A stretch of 52,254 nt of DNA from Candidatus Aminicenantota bacterium (GTDB lineage: Bacteria > Acidobacteriota > Aminicenantia > UBA2199): NCBI GenBank assembly GCA_026393835.1, contig JAPKZK010000152.1, forward strand, positions 1 through 52,254, read 5' to 3'. Positions 16,855 through 24,140 of the stretch are shown in pieces. The position numbers and the translations under genes were made by a program. Each line of letters opens with the position of its first letter. The first letter of the stretch is position 1. The notes beneath the pieces were generated by a model. That model ran no database searches. It was not told where the DNA came from and saw nothing but the letters and a program-made list of their open reading frames with translations.

Positions 16855-17208
16855 TTATCCCCCGATATCGCAGCCGGGGTCTTTTGACATGACCCCCAGC
16901 AAAGTAGGTGGATTGGGCATATTCCAGATGTCTGTTACGACTTTTTGCGTAAGGTCCACCGAAGCGCCTGGGCCGGCGGGGCAAGCGGCAATCGCTCTTA
17001 CCGGGCCGAACTGTTGCACTAACCTTTCGTAAGTCATCTTATGCGGGGTGGCAAGGCGATCATAGTATGACCCCAAAATATTAGCCACCACATCATCGCT
17101 CCAGAAAAGGGCGACAGGCATATACCCATTATCGGGGTATATTTTGGGGGGTGCATTATCAAACTCCACCGTAATCTTTGTAACCTGGGGACGTGCTCCA
17201 TTACTCAT
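16855..17208 (-). CDS. Conserved small protein, paralog B of the pair flanking the sensor kinase
   Basis: A 117-residue protein, the same length as its paralog at 12428. It keeps the RPxVxKITVExDN start, YPD, MPVALFWSD, ILGSYY, an M/I-x-YE motif near 60, and IWNMP near 93. It differs mainly in the middle, where it has a Cys-containing ACPAGPG segment, and in a Cys near the C-terminus. AAAGGAGGAAG lies 7 bases before the ATG, and a promoter like that of paralog A lies upstream. Its 3' end is only about 23 bp from the 3' end of the histidine kinase gene, so the two converge. Function is unknown; no enzyme motif is seen. Confidence 0.75.
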   Translation of the reverse strand: MSNGARPQVTKITVEFDNAPPKIYPDNGYMPVALFWSDDVVANILGSYYDRLATPHKMTYERLVQQFGPVRAIAACPAGPGASVDLTQKVVTDIWNMPNPPTLLGVMSKDPGCDIGG

Positions 17209-17284
17209 TGTTTTCTTCCTCCTTTTATTTTCCTTAAAATTTTTTAATTCCTCTCCATGAATTTAAAATTTTAGACAAATGAAA

Positions 17285-17312
17285 TCATACACAATTATTA
17301 TCTTTTTTTCAA
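17285..17312 (-). promoter_or_regulatory. Promoter of paralog B
   Basis: On the minus strand TTGAAA (17312-17307) and TATGAT (17290-17285) are 16 bp apart, preceded by a similar run of A/T as in the paralog A promoter. The shared boxes suggest the two genes were duplicated with their promoter or are co-regulated. Confidence 0.5.
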
Positions 17313-17346
17313 GAACAAATAAAATAATTCTTCATTTTTTTCATAC

Positions 17347-17363
17347 CCCCCACTGCGTGGGGG
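17347..17363 (-). terminator. GC hairpin downstream of hutH
   Basis: CCCCCAC-TGC-GTGGGGG is a perfect 7-bp stem about 25 bp past the hutH stop. On the minus strand it is followed by GGTATG and then A/T-rich sequence rather than a clean T-run. The same hairpin core recurs at 30356, after another gene. Confidence 0.45.
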
Positions 17364-17388
17364 CGCGGCGCCGTGCAAGGTTTGTTTA

Positions 17389-18969
17389 TTAAAAAATTTC
17401 GAATAATCCTTTTCTTTCTCCATCTAAATCGATGTTTTCTTTCCGCGCCGCATCCCGGGAGACCCGGGCTATTTCTTTACTTTGAATCAATCGCCGCGCC
17501 GCCGCCAGGTCGTCGGCAAACACCCGGTCCTCATTGGTATGATCAATCTTCTGCCTGACCAACACATGACAGGCTTCCAGGATTTTACTCGATTGCAGCG
17601 GCCGCCTGAAATCAAACGCCTGCGCCGCACAAACCAATTCCACCGCCAGGATGTTTTCCAGGTTATCGATGATCCGGTTCAACTTCCTGGCGCTGATGGA
17701 CCCCATACTCACATGGTCCTCCTGCCCCAACGAAGTCGGGATACTGTCGGCGCTGGCAGGGAAACATAACCCTTTATTCTCACTGGCCAACGCCGCCGAT
17801 GTATACTGCGGGATCATGAACCCCGAATTGATGCCGATATCTTTCATAAGAAGTTTCGGCAGCCCTTCGCAGCCGCCCTCCAGCAGCAGGTAGGTCCGCC
17901 GGTCCGAGATATTGCCCAATTCGCTGGCCGCTATTGCCGCATAATCCAGCGGCAAAGCTATGGGCTGCCCGTGAAAATTTCCCCCACTGATGGAATGATC
18001 TTTATCAAAAATAATAGGATTGTCCGTTACCGAATTTAACTCCACTTCCAGGATTTCTTTCAAATGCAGCCAGGCGTTTCGCGAAGCGCCGTGAACCTGC
18101 GGCATACATCGCAGCGAGTAAGGGTCCTGGACCCGCGTACAATCCGAATGCGACTCCACCATTTGCGAACCCAGCAGCAAATGCCGCAACCGGTGCGCTG
18201 TATGCCGGCACCCGATAAAGGGCCGCAGTCCGTGTAGTTCCGCCTTAAACGGTTTCACCGAACCCAGGAGCGCCTCCAGCGTCATGGCGCCGATAATGTC
18301 CGCCGTATCCAGGCAATTCAACAGCCGTTCCAGGCCTTTGACCGCGAAAGCCGCCATAAATTGCGTACCGTTTATTAAAGCCAGTCCTTCCTTGGGACCC
18401 AGTTCCAGCGGCCCTAACCCATGGGCCCGCAATACCGGGCCCGTTTCGACAATTTCGCCGTTGTAAAGCACCTGCCCCAGGCCGATAAGAGGTAAAAAAA
18501 GGTGCGCCAACGGCGCCAGGTCCCCCGACGCCCCCACTGAACCCTGCGAAGGCGCCATGGGCGTAACCCTATTCTCAATATGCCATATGATTCGCCCCAG
18601 CGTGTCCCGGGAAATACCCGAATACCCCTTTGCCAGGGCATGAACTTTGAGAACCATCATCAACTGCGCAATTTCAGCAGGGACATACTCCCCTACCCCG
18701 GCGCTGTGACTCTTAAGAATGTTGTATTGTAGCTTCTTCGTATCTCCCGGGGAAATGACCGTCGTGCATAAAGGACCGAAACCCGTGTTAATGCCATACA
18801 CGGTTTCTCCCCGCTCCACGATGCTTTTTACCGCGTCCCGACTGGCGTCGATGCGTTTGGCGGCTTTAGCGGCGATGATGCCTTTTCGCAAACCCTGCGC
18901 AATTTCCAGGCCGAGGCCGGCGGTTAATTTATCCTCTCCATAATGGAAATATTTGCTCTTTCCCGACAT
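17389..18969 (-). CDS. hutH: Histidine ammonia-lyase
   Basis: A 526-residue cytoplasmic enzyme that removes ammonia from L-histidine to give urocanate, the first step of histidine breakdown. The MIO cofactor triad Ala-Ser-Gly is present in GSVGASGDLAPLAH near residue 145. Other family marks are YGINTGFGPL near 60, LQYNILKSHSAGVGE near 81 (the Ser-His typical of HAL rather than tyrosine ammonia-lyase), NGTQFM near 195, QDPYSLRCMPQVHG near 280, and SADSIPTSLGQEDHVSMG near 400. The length of about 510-530 is normal. GAGGTG precedes the ATG. No hutU, hutI or hutG is adjacent, so the rest of the pathway must be elsewhere, or the enzyme serves another aromatic amino acid (less likely). Confidence 0.93.
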   Translation of the reverse strand: MSGKSKYFHYGEDKLTAGLGLEIAQGLRKGIIAAKAAKRIDASRDAVKSIVERGETVYGINTGFGPLCTTVISPGDTKKLQYNILKSHSAGVGEYVPAEIAQLMMVLKVHALAKGYSGISRDTLGRIIWHIENRVTPMAPSQGSVGASGDLAPLAHLFLPLIGLGQVLYNGEIVETGPVLRAHGLGPLELGPKEGLALINGTQFMAAFAVKGLERLLNCLDTADIIGAMTLEALLGSVKPFKAELHGLRPFIGCRHTAHRLRHLLLGSQMVESHSDCTRVQDPYSLRCMPQVHGASRNAWLHLKEILEVELNSVTDNPIIFDKDHSISGGNFHGQPIALPLDYAAIAASELGNISDRRTYLLLEGGCEGLPKLLMKDIGINSGFMIPQYTSAALASENKGLCFPASADSIPTSLGQEDHVSMGSISARKLNRIIDNLENILAVELVCAAQAFDFRRPLQSSKILEACHVLVRQKIDHTNEDRVFADDLAAARRLIQSKEIARVSRDAARKENIDLDGERKGLFEIF

Positions 18970-19011
18970 AATTTCACCTCAAAATGGCTGCACCGGTTGG
19001 CCTATTTTTAA

Positions 19012-20004
19012 TCATTCACCTCTTAACAAATTGGATAATTGGACCCTGTTTTTGGCCCCGGTTTTCTTATAGATAGTAGAGATATTGTTCTTAACAGTTT
19101 TGGTTGAAATGAAAAGCTCGTCCCCGATTTCTTCGTTAGTTTTTCCCTCCATAAGCAGGTCGATAATTTCCTCTTCCCTGGCCGTGATATCATAGCGGGT
19201 ATAAAAATCCCGCAATTTCGCCGGTTCCGGGCCATGGGTCCCCCATTCCCCGTGGTGTTTTTTGAGAAAAACGTATAAGTAGAACAGGGGAGGGATATTG
19301 AGGAAAAAAAACAAGGAAGTCACCGCCACTTGAAAAAACAATTCTTCAGGATAAATATAAAACGGGATGCGGATAAATTTGCCGAAAATGGCCATTAAAA
19401 AAAACCCCGCCAGGTACATATGGCCGAGGTTCATGGCCAGTTGTTTCCTGTTTGAGTCCGCCAGGGCCCTGGCGTAGAAATAAATCTGCAGTACGATGAG
19501 AAGAATAATTAACAACTCTATCGTGGTTATTACCTCGAAAATCGGGCCAGCCAGTCTGAAATCATTGGTTTCCGCCAGGTTTGCCACACCGTAGAGGAAC
19601 GCCGCCAGTATCAGAACCTGGGCCGTCCAATAGATCGTCTTTAAGCGAATCGGGATACGTTTTCCCACCAGGTCCCGGATCCAGCTCATGGCAAAAAAGA
19701 GGCTTATAAACAACACCGGCAGCGCAGTTACCCCGATGACCTGGCTGGACGTATTAAGCGTATCCGGCGCCTGTACGAATATCCGCGTCAATATCAGCCG
19801 GCTGGTGAAATTCAAAAACCCGAATACATAAAAGAAGATCACGTAATAAAAATAAAAATTAAGAAATTTATATGCGTGTCGTTTGAGAAGCCGATGCGAG
19901 ATAACGATCATCGTAACTGACGCCGCCAACGATAAAAAGTAAAAAACTAATGTTGTAAAACCCATGCTGTAGTTATAACAGATTTCATTGAGAAAGTAAA
20001 CCAC
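19012..20004 (-). CDS. Membrane-bound LuxR-family transcriptional regulator
   Basis: This 330-residue protein has about seven hydrophobic helices over residues 15-255, followed by a C-terminal LuxR-type helix-turn-helix at about 268-330. The HTH reads ITAREEEIIDLLMEGKTNEEIG followed by LFISTKTVKNNISTIYKKTG. It probably senses a membrane or extracellular signal and controls transcription directly from the membrane, a layout seen in several LuxR proteins. The start is uncertain: a GTG at 20004 has a weak AGGA upstream, and an ATG at 19965 (MGFTTLVF) would begin right before the first helix. It stands upstream of hutH on the same strand with about 40 bp between, so it may regulate hutH (inference). 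Confidence 0.82.
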   Translation of the reverse strand: MVYFLNEICYNYSMGFTTLVFYFLSLAASVTMIVISHRLLKRHAYKFLNFYFYYVIFFYVFGFLNFTSRLILTRIFVQAPDTLNTSSQVIGVTALPVLFISLFFAMSWIRDLVGKRIPIRLKTIYWTAQVLILAAFLYGVANLAETNDFRLAGPIFEVITTIELLIILLIVLQIYFYARALADSNRKQLAMNLGHMYLAGFFLMAIFGKFIRIPFYIYPEELFFQVAVTSLFFFLNIPPLFYLYVFLKKHHGEWGTHGPEPAKLRDFYTRYDITAREEEIIDLLMEGKTNEEIGDELFISTKTVKNNISTIYKKTGAKNRVQLSNLLRGE

Positions 20005-20038
20005 CCAATGTCCTGGTTTCGGGACTAAAGTCCTTTTT

Positions 20039-20403
20039 TTAAAAGAGGCCGGTCACATTCTCGCCGGTATCGTCGATATCGATGGACTCGGCCGAAGGAA
20101 ATTTGGGTAAGCCGGGCATCAGCATGATGTCCCCGGCAATCGGAACCAACTACCCCGCGCCGCCGGCAATATCGATCTCATTGATATTCAATCGCCAGCC
20201 CGTGGGGATATTCAGTTTATCGCTGTTATCCGATAAAGAGAGTTGAGTTTTGGCAATACAGATAGGTAAACCGTCGAGTCCCAATTTTTTAATCATTTTC
20301 AATTTATGTTTCGCATCCCATGAGAAGCAATGCCCAGTTTTTCCCGGATAACTTCGATGTCTTCTAATTTTGTCTCCCTGGCGATTTCGATATCGTGTTT
20401 CAT
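20039..20403 (-). pseudogene. fhs: Formate-tetrahydrofolate ligase, internally deleted
   Basis: The start is perfect: GGAGGTG, then ATG and MKHDIEIARETKLEDIEVI, the N-terminus of Fhs. After about 31 codons it hits a stop. In a shifted frame the C-terminus of the same enzyme follows: LDGLPICIAKTQLSLSDN, then NINEIDIAGGAG, an in-frame stop (TAG), then PIAGDIMLMPGLPKFPSAE and IDIDDTGENVTGLF to the natural end. Fhs is normally about 550-590 residues, so some 440 central residues, including the P-loop, are missing. The 5' and 3' ends are intact, indicating one large internal deletion plus later point damage. It is not functional. Confidence 0.88.
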
Positions 20404-20481
20404 TTTACACCTCCAACTATACCGGGACAATGGTAGCAAGTAGAAAAAATAAAGTCAATAAAAATTCTTTTTCGCCGGCGC

Positions 20482-20868
20482 TTATATTTTTAGTTTTTCA
20501 ATATCGCGGCGTTCTTTTTTGGTGGGTCTCCCGGTTCCCCTCTCACGGACACCGATCATGGTGGTGCGGGCCAATTCTAACTTTTTAAATTCTTCCGGCG
20601 GAGTTATCTCTTCCATATAATTAACCGCTACTTTGGCAGATACCCGTTTCTCAAGCAATCCCGTGACTTTAAAGCTCCGTGTTATCATGGATTCCCTACG
20701 TTCGATCACTTCCCCTATTTTGACCGAACGGGACGGTTTGGCGGCAATGCCATTAATAAAAATGTTTCCTTTTTTGCAGGCATCCGTGGCCATACTGCGG
20801 GTCTTAAAAACCCGGACCGCCCACAACCACTTATCTAAACGGGGTTTGATATCATTTTTTGGGTCCAT
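20482..20868 (-). CDS. hslR: S4-domain RNA-binding protein, Hsp15-like
   Basis: A 128-residue protein starting with an S4 domain: RLDKWLWAVRVFKTRS, then CKKGNIFINGIAAKPSRSVKIGE. This is the form seen in Hsp15 (HslR), which binds stalled 50S subunits carrying nascent chains and helps recycle them. The C-terminus is basic and ends in GTGRPTKKERRDIEKL, typical of the family. It overlaps the upstream PTS-like gene by 17 bases and so is probably co-translated. An alternative is a generic S4-domain paralog of RluB type, but the length and C-terminal motif fit Hsp15. Confidence 0.85.
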   Translation of the reverse strand: MDPKNDIKPRLDKWLWAVRVFKTRSMATDACKKGNIFINGIAAKPSRSVKIGEVIERRESMITRSFKVTGLLEKRVSAKVAVNYMEEITPPEEFKKLELARTTMIGVRERGTGRPTKKERRDIEKLKI

Positions 20869-21343
20869 TAGCGATCACAGCGATTGATTTTTCCTTTTGG
20901 TCAAAAACATTAAAAAGTTCATCCGGGGTTTGGGCGTTTTTTACCGCTTCGACGATATCGGTATGGTTCACCAGGCGGGCGATAAGGGCCAATGCTTTCA
21001 GGTGCAAGCCCACATCCCTCTCGTTGCTCATGAGGATAAACACCAAGAAGACGTCTTTTTCATCCGGCGCCTTAAAATCCATACCCTTCTTCACCAGGGC
21101 CAGGGAGAAAATAAAATCGGGGAATTCCCCGGAAAAGATATGGGGTGCGGCCGCGCCTTTTTTTATGCCCGTGGACTGCACATTCTCCCGTTTGATAAAC
21201 AACCGCTTGATGGCTTCCCGGTTAAGGATAATTCCCTTTTCTTTCAAGAAAGAGGTGTAATCTGCATAAAAACTGTCGGTATTTTCGTAAGAGTCTGCAA
21301 TGAAGATGGTTTCTTTCTTTAAGTACTTTGACAACTCCATCAA
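20852..21343 (-). CDS. PTS EIIA-like protein (fructose/nitrogen type)
   Basis: This 163-residue protein has the PTS EIIA type-2 fold: an N-terminal YLKKETIFI segment, REAIKRLFIKRENVQSTGIKKGAAAPH with the phosphorylated His in the last motif (about residue 87), then FSLALVKKGMDFKAPDEKDVFLVFILMSNE and HLKALALIARLVN. In other bacteria such proteins receive phosphate from HPr/NPr and act mainly as regulators (PtsN-type) rather than in sugar uptake. No EIIB/EIIC or HPr gene is near, supporting a regulatory role. Its 5' end overlaps the stop of the pseudopilin-like gene by 4 bases, and its 3' end overlaps hslR. Confidence 0.85.
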   Translation of the reverse strand: MMELSKYLKKETIFIADSYENTDSFYADYTSFLKEKGIILNREAIKRLFIKRENVQSTGIKKGAAAPHIFSGEFPDFIFSLALVKKGMDFKAPDEKDVFLVFILMSNERDVGLHLKALALIARLVNHTDIVEAVKNAQTPDELFNVFDQKEKSIAVIANGPKK

Positions 21344-21720
21344 ATTCTCCTTTTTATATCATCGGCGCTCCCGAAAGTTTTGTCTTTCCCGGCGGAAACC
21401 AATGTTAAATTCATTTCTTCATCGGTTTCCAGTTTAAAGCGTACGCCCCAGGGGTCCAGCAGGGCGCTTTCGGCCCTCAGGTAATCGGGAACCAGCGTTT
21501 CCAGTTGTTCCGGGTATTGGTTGTTATCGGAATAGTAAGAATCCAGGGCTTCTTTAATGGCTCTTATTTTGGTATCCAGGTCCAGGGCATCGGCCTTGTC
21601 CAGGGCGTTAATCAGCGCCTGGGGGTAGGACGTGCCTTTTTTATCCCCGCCGGAGTCCCCGCAAAATAGGCTCAAGCCGACCAACGCGGCAATCAAAATG
21701 ACGTGTATTATGTTTTTCAT
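21340..21720 (-). CDS. Lipoprotein with type II secretion pseudopilin-G-like domain
   Basis: A 126-residue exported protein. The N-terminus is a lipoprotein signal (hydrophobic residues 5-18, then SLFCGDSGG with Cys about 20 as the lipid site). The rest resembles the C-terminal half of GspG: KIRAIKEALDSYYSDNNQYPEQLETLVPDYL, then LLDPWGVRFKL and LVSAGKDKTFGSADDI, whose Asp-rich end matches the calcium-binding loop of GspG. It lacks the prepilin N-helix, so it is a secreted relative, not a pseudopilin of a T2SS fibre. No Shine-Dalgarno site is seen; an A/T-rich -10-like box lies about 8 bp before the ATG. It is the first gene of a three-gene operon with the EIIA and S4 genes. Confidence 0.8.
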   Translation of the reverse strand: MKNIIHVILIAALVGLSLFCGDSGGDKKGTSYPQALINALDKADALDLDTKIRAIKEALDSYYSDNNQYPEQLETLVPDYLRAESALLDPWGVRFKLETDEEMNLTLVSAGKDKTFGSADDIKRRI

Positions 21721-21844
21721 AAGGCTATTTTATAATATTGGGAAAAAAATCACAATATAATCTTAAAAGTTTTTGCCCCACTTTTTTCAAAAAGTGGGCC
21801 GCCGGAGGCATATATTAATACAAAAAATATGGTATAATTATGCG

Positions 21845-22324
21845 ATGGGAAATCAGAATAATTTTGTATTGAATATTTTGAAAGGGCTTGACATTTTTTC
21901 AGACCTGGATGACCATGCCCTCCAGAATTTAAGCCTCCTGTTCGAGGAGAAAATATACAGCCAGGGGGAGATTATTTTCGAAGAAGGCGCCATTGGAAAT
22001 TCCATGATGGTCATTACTTCCGGCCAGGTGCGGGTTTCCCAGACGCAGGGTCCCCAGGTGGAAGAAGCCTTGATTATACTTAAAGAGGGTGATGTCTTCG
22101 GGGAAATGGCGTTGATCGAAGATTTACCCAGGTCTGCCGCCGCCATTGCCCATACCAATGTCATCATCTTTGAGATCAGTTGCAGTCATTTTATAAGCTA
22201 TATCGCAAAGGATTGTGAAAACGGCCTTAAAATTGTGTTGAAACTGGCCAGGATACTATCCTCCCGCTTACGGGAGACCGATAATAAGTTAAAGGCCTTT
22301 GTTAATATGAGCCAGTGGATTTAA
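21845..22324 (+). CDS. Stand-alone cyclic-nucleotide-binding-domain protein
   Basis: A 159-residue protein made almost entirely of a cNMP-binding beta-roll. It starts ILKGLDIFSDLDDHALQNLSLL, then YSQGEIIFEEGAIGNSMMVITSGQVRVS, and the phosphate-binding cassette is GDVFGEMALIEDLPRSAAAIA. The Glu and Arg of the cassette (GEMAL...PRSA) are present, so ligand binding is plausible. A helix follows, but no DNA-binding winged helix as in CRP. I chose the ATG at 21845 because TATAAT lies 6 bp upstream (21833-21838) with no Shine-Dalgarno site, suggesting leaderless translation. It is divergent from the pseudopilin-like operon. It may act as a regulatory partner rather than a transcription factor. Confidence 0.8.
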   Translation: MGNQNNFVLNILKGLDIFSDLDDHALQNLSLLFEEKIYSQGEIIFEEGAIGNSMMVITSGQVRVSQTQGPQVEEALIILKEGDVFGEMALIEDLPRSAAAIAHTNVIIFEISCSHFISYIAKDCENGLKIVLKLARILSSRLRETDNKLKAFVNMSQWI

Positions 22325-22338
22325 CCCCGGTTCATTTT

Positions 22339-22902
22339 TTAAAAAAGGAGTTTAAGGCAGCGCTGGGAAAATCGATAGAGTTGTTCATCGATGGGAAAGT
22401 AAATAAAACCCTCGTTCGAAATAATAATATCCTTTCCCGCGATATCTTTGTCGGTATCCAAATAGACTCCTTCTTGTCCGAACCCCCCAAATTTTCCGTC
22501 GCTGCCGGCGCTGGCAAGCCAAAATTTTTCGCTTTGACTTTTATAAATAAACTCATTGCCCCAGGCGTCTTTTAAAGGGACTTGAGCTTCCGGTATCTGT
22601 TCCAGGTAGAATTCGGGAAAAGACAACCCGTTGCCTATATCCTGTTCTATCATTTCTTTGAAGGTTTTCGCTTGCGGTGCGGCTTTAAAATCGTTCAGGT
22701 AGTCGAGCATCCCGGTTCTAAGGATTTTTAAATTATTCATTGTTTGCCGGTACTGTTCTTTGAAGTTTACGGTTATTTCACTTGTTTGGCTTGTTTCGCC
22801 GGTGGTTTCATTTTTCTTTTCCTCCTGGGCCTCAGGCGCCCGGGCCATTAAAAAGGAAAAGCACAGCAAAAACACAATCGGCAAGTACACTATTTTTTTC
22901 AC
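22339..22902 (-). CDS. Exported protein with GspG-like C-terminal domain
   Basis: A 187-residue protein with a signal peptide (VKKIVYLPIVFLLCFSFLMA) and a low-complexity Glu/Thr-rich linker (about residues 25-45). The domain holds YLEQIPEAQVPLKDAWGNEFIYKSQSE and LASAGSDGKFGGFGQEG, again the calcium-loop pattern of pseudopilin G. I prefer the GTG at 22902 because AGGAGG lies just before it; an ATG at 22923 lies further upstream without a Shine-Dalgarno site. It is a distant relative of the lipoprotein at 21340, though separated from it by the cNMP gene. It converges with that gene, leaving 14 bp between their ends. Confidence 0.75.
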   Translation of the reverse strand: MKKIVYLPIVFLLCFSFLMARAPEAQEEKKNETTGETSQTSEITVNFKEQYRQTMNNLKILRTGMLDYLNDFKAAPQAKTFKEMIEQDIGNGLSFPEFYLEQIPEAQVPLKDAWGNEFIYKSQSEKFWLASAGSDGKFGGFGQEGVYLDTDKDIAGKDIIISNEGFIYFPIDEQLYRFSQRCLKLLF

Positions 22903-22980
22903 TTCGTCCTCCTGGGTATTCATTTATACCCTAAATGCCGGAAAATGCCGGGATGTCACGTGTTATTAAATAGATACTAC

Positions 22981-24084
22981 CTATTCGCTAAACAAAACCA
23001 CCAATATAACGATGACCGCGATAACCGCCAGGATTGCCAGGGTTATTTTAAGGGCGCTGAAAGGTCGTTCCCCTTGCACTTCACCGGTCTGACCATTAAT
23101 CAGGAAACGGTACACTTTGTTGTTGAATTTATAAGAACTGATCCAGATGGGCAATAGAATGTGCTTGAAACTGACATCACTGTATGACGTACTCATCGTG
23201 TAAATCCGCTGCTCATCGCCGCCGATATCGCTGTGAATGGTGGATGTTATTACCGGTACCATCCGGTCTTTGGCAATTTTCAACCCTTCCACCAGGTCCA
23301 CCTGGTAAGATTCGGTGCGGAATCCACTTAAAAATTTATCATTGTAAGGCGTCAACTCTTTCAAATGCCAGGGTTCCAGTTTCTGGGTATAATTGACCGG
23401 AAGCGAATTACTGGCAACCACAAGGATATCGTCGAAATCGTTCGCCACCTGCCCGGCAGTAGACGACCAGCGGGTGTGTCGCACCTGGCGCGTCCGGGTT
23501 ACCGTCTGCCCGTTTTCCGTTGTGGTATACGTTTCGGTTTCATAATAATATGTTCCCCTGGCGCCGGTATAAACCGTTTGGGTCCCGGCGTCATAGGTCC
23601 AGTAAGGCACATAAATACCGTCCATGTTGCCGCCGGCCGCCTTTTGTTTCAGGTCCGACGGCGCGAACCAGAGTTTATTAATCCAGTCCCTGAAAAATTC
23701 CGCCGCTTTCTTTTTATCGATGACAAAAGGCGCCAGCGATTTAGGTTTCAGCACTGTGCTGGAACTGCCGGACTGCACCACGATGTTGGCGGCGCAATAA
23801 GGGCAGTGGTCGGACGTGACATTGGGCTGCAGGGTGAGGGACGCCCCACAGGCCGAACACCTGACGGTTACCACTTCTATTTTTTCCTCTTTCTCATACT
23901 GGGTGCTGATGAATTTTTCGAAATCGATCTCTTCGATAACTTCAGTGGAAGCCTCGATGACGTTTTCCGCGCCGCAGTAAGAGCAGGTTAAACTCTTGGT
24001 ACCGGGTTCAAATTGCAGGATGGCCCCGCACCCGGTGCACTTTAACTCTTTACTGATCTCTTTGTTTTCCGTATCGAAATCCAT
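22981..24084 (-). CDS. Zinc-ribbon membrane-anchored protein paired with SPFH gene
   Basis: This 367-residue protein carries two tandem zinc ribbons at its N-terminus: CTGCGA...CSYCGA over about residues 16-40 and CSACGA...CPYCAA over about 76-98. A domain with AFFRDWINKLWFAPSDLK and GIYVPYWTYDAGTQTVYTGARG follows. The C-terminus has LLPIWISSYKFNNKVYRFLINGQTGEVQGERP and ends in a single membrane helix (about 342-364). This architecture is that of the proteins often mis-annotated as PriA-like or TFIIB-type zinc ribbon proteins that sit beside SPFH (YdjI-like) genes. Here the SPFH gene lies 56 bp upstream on the same strand, so the two probably form an operon and a membrane complex. Exact function is unknown. 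Confidence 0.8.
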   Translation of the reverse strand: MDFDTENKEISKELKCTGCGAILQFEPGTKSLTCSYCGAENVIEASTEVIEEIDFEKFISTQYEKEEKIEVVTVRCSACGASLTLQPNVTSDHCPYCAANIVVQSGSSSTVLKPKSLAPFVIDKKKAAEFFRDWINKLWFAPSDLKQKAAGGNMDGIYVPYWTYDAGTQTVYTGARGTYYYETETYTTTENGQTVTRTRQVRHTRWSSTAGQVANDFDDILVVASNSLPVNYTQKLEPWHLKELTPYNDKFLSGFRTESYQVDLVEGLKIAKDRMVPVITSTIHSDIGGDEQRIYTMSTSYSDVSFKHILLPIWISSYKFNNKVYRFLINGQTGEVQGERPFSALKITLAILAVIAVIVILVVLFSE

Positions 24085-24140
24085 GGGTTTAATACCTCGC
24101 TTTTATGTTTTCATGAATACTTAAATATATATTCACGGTC

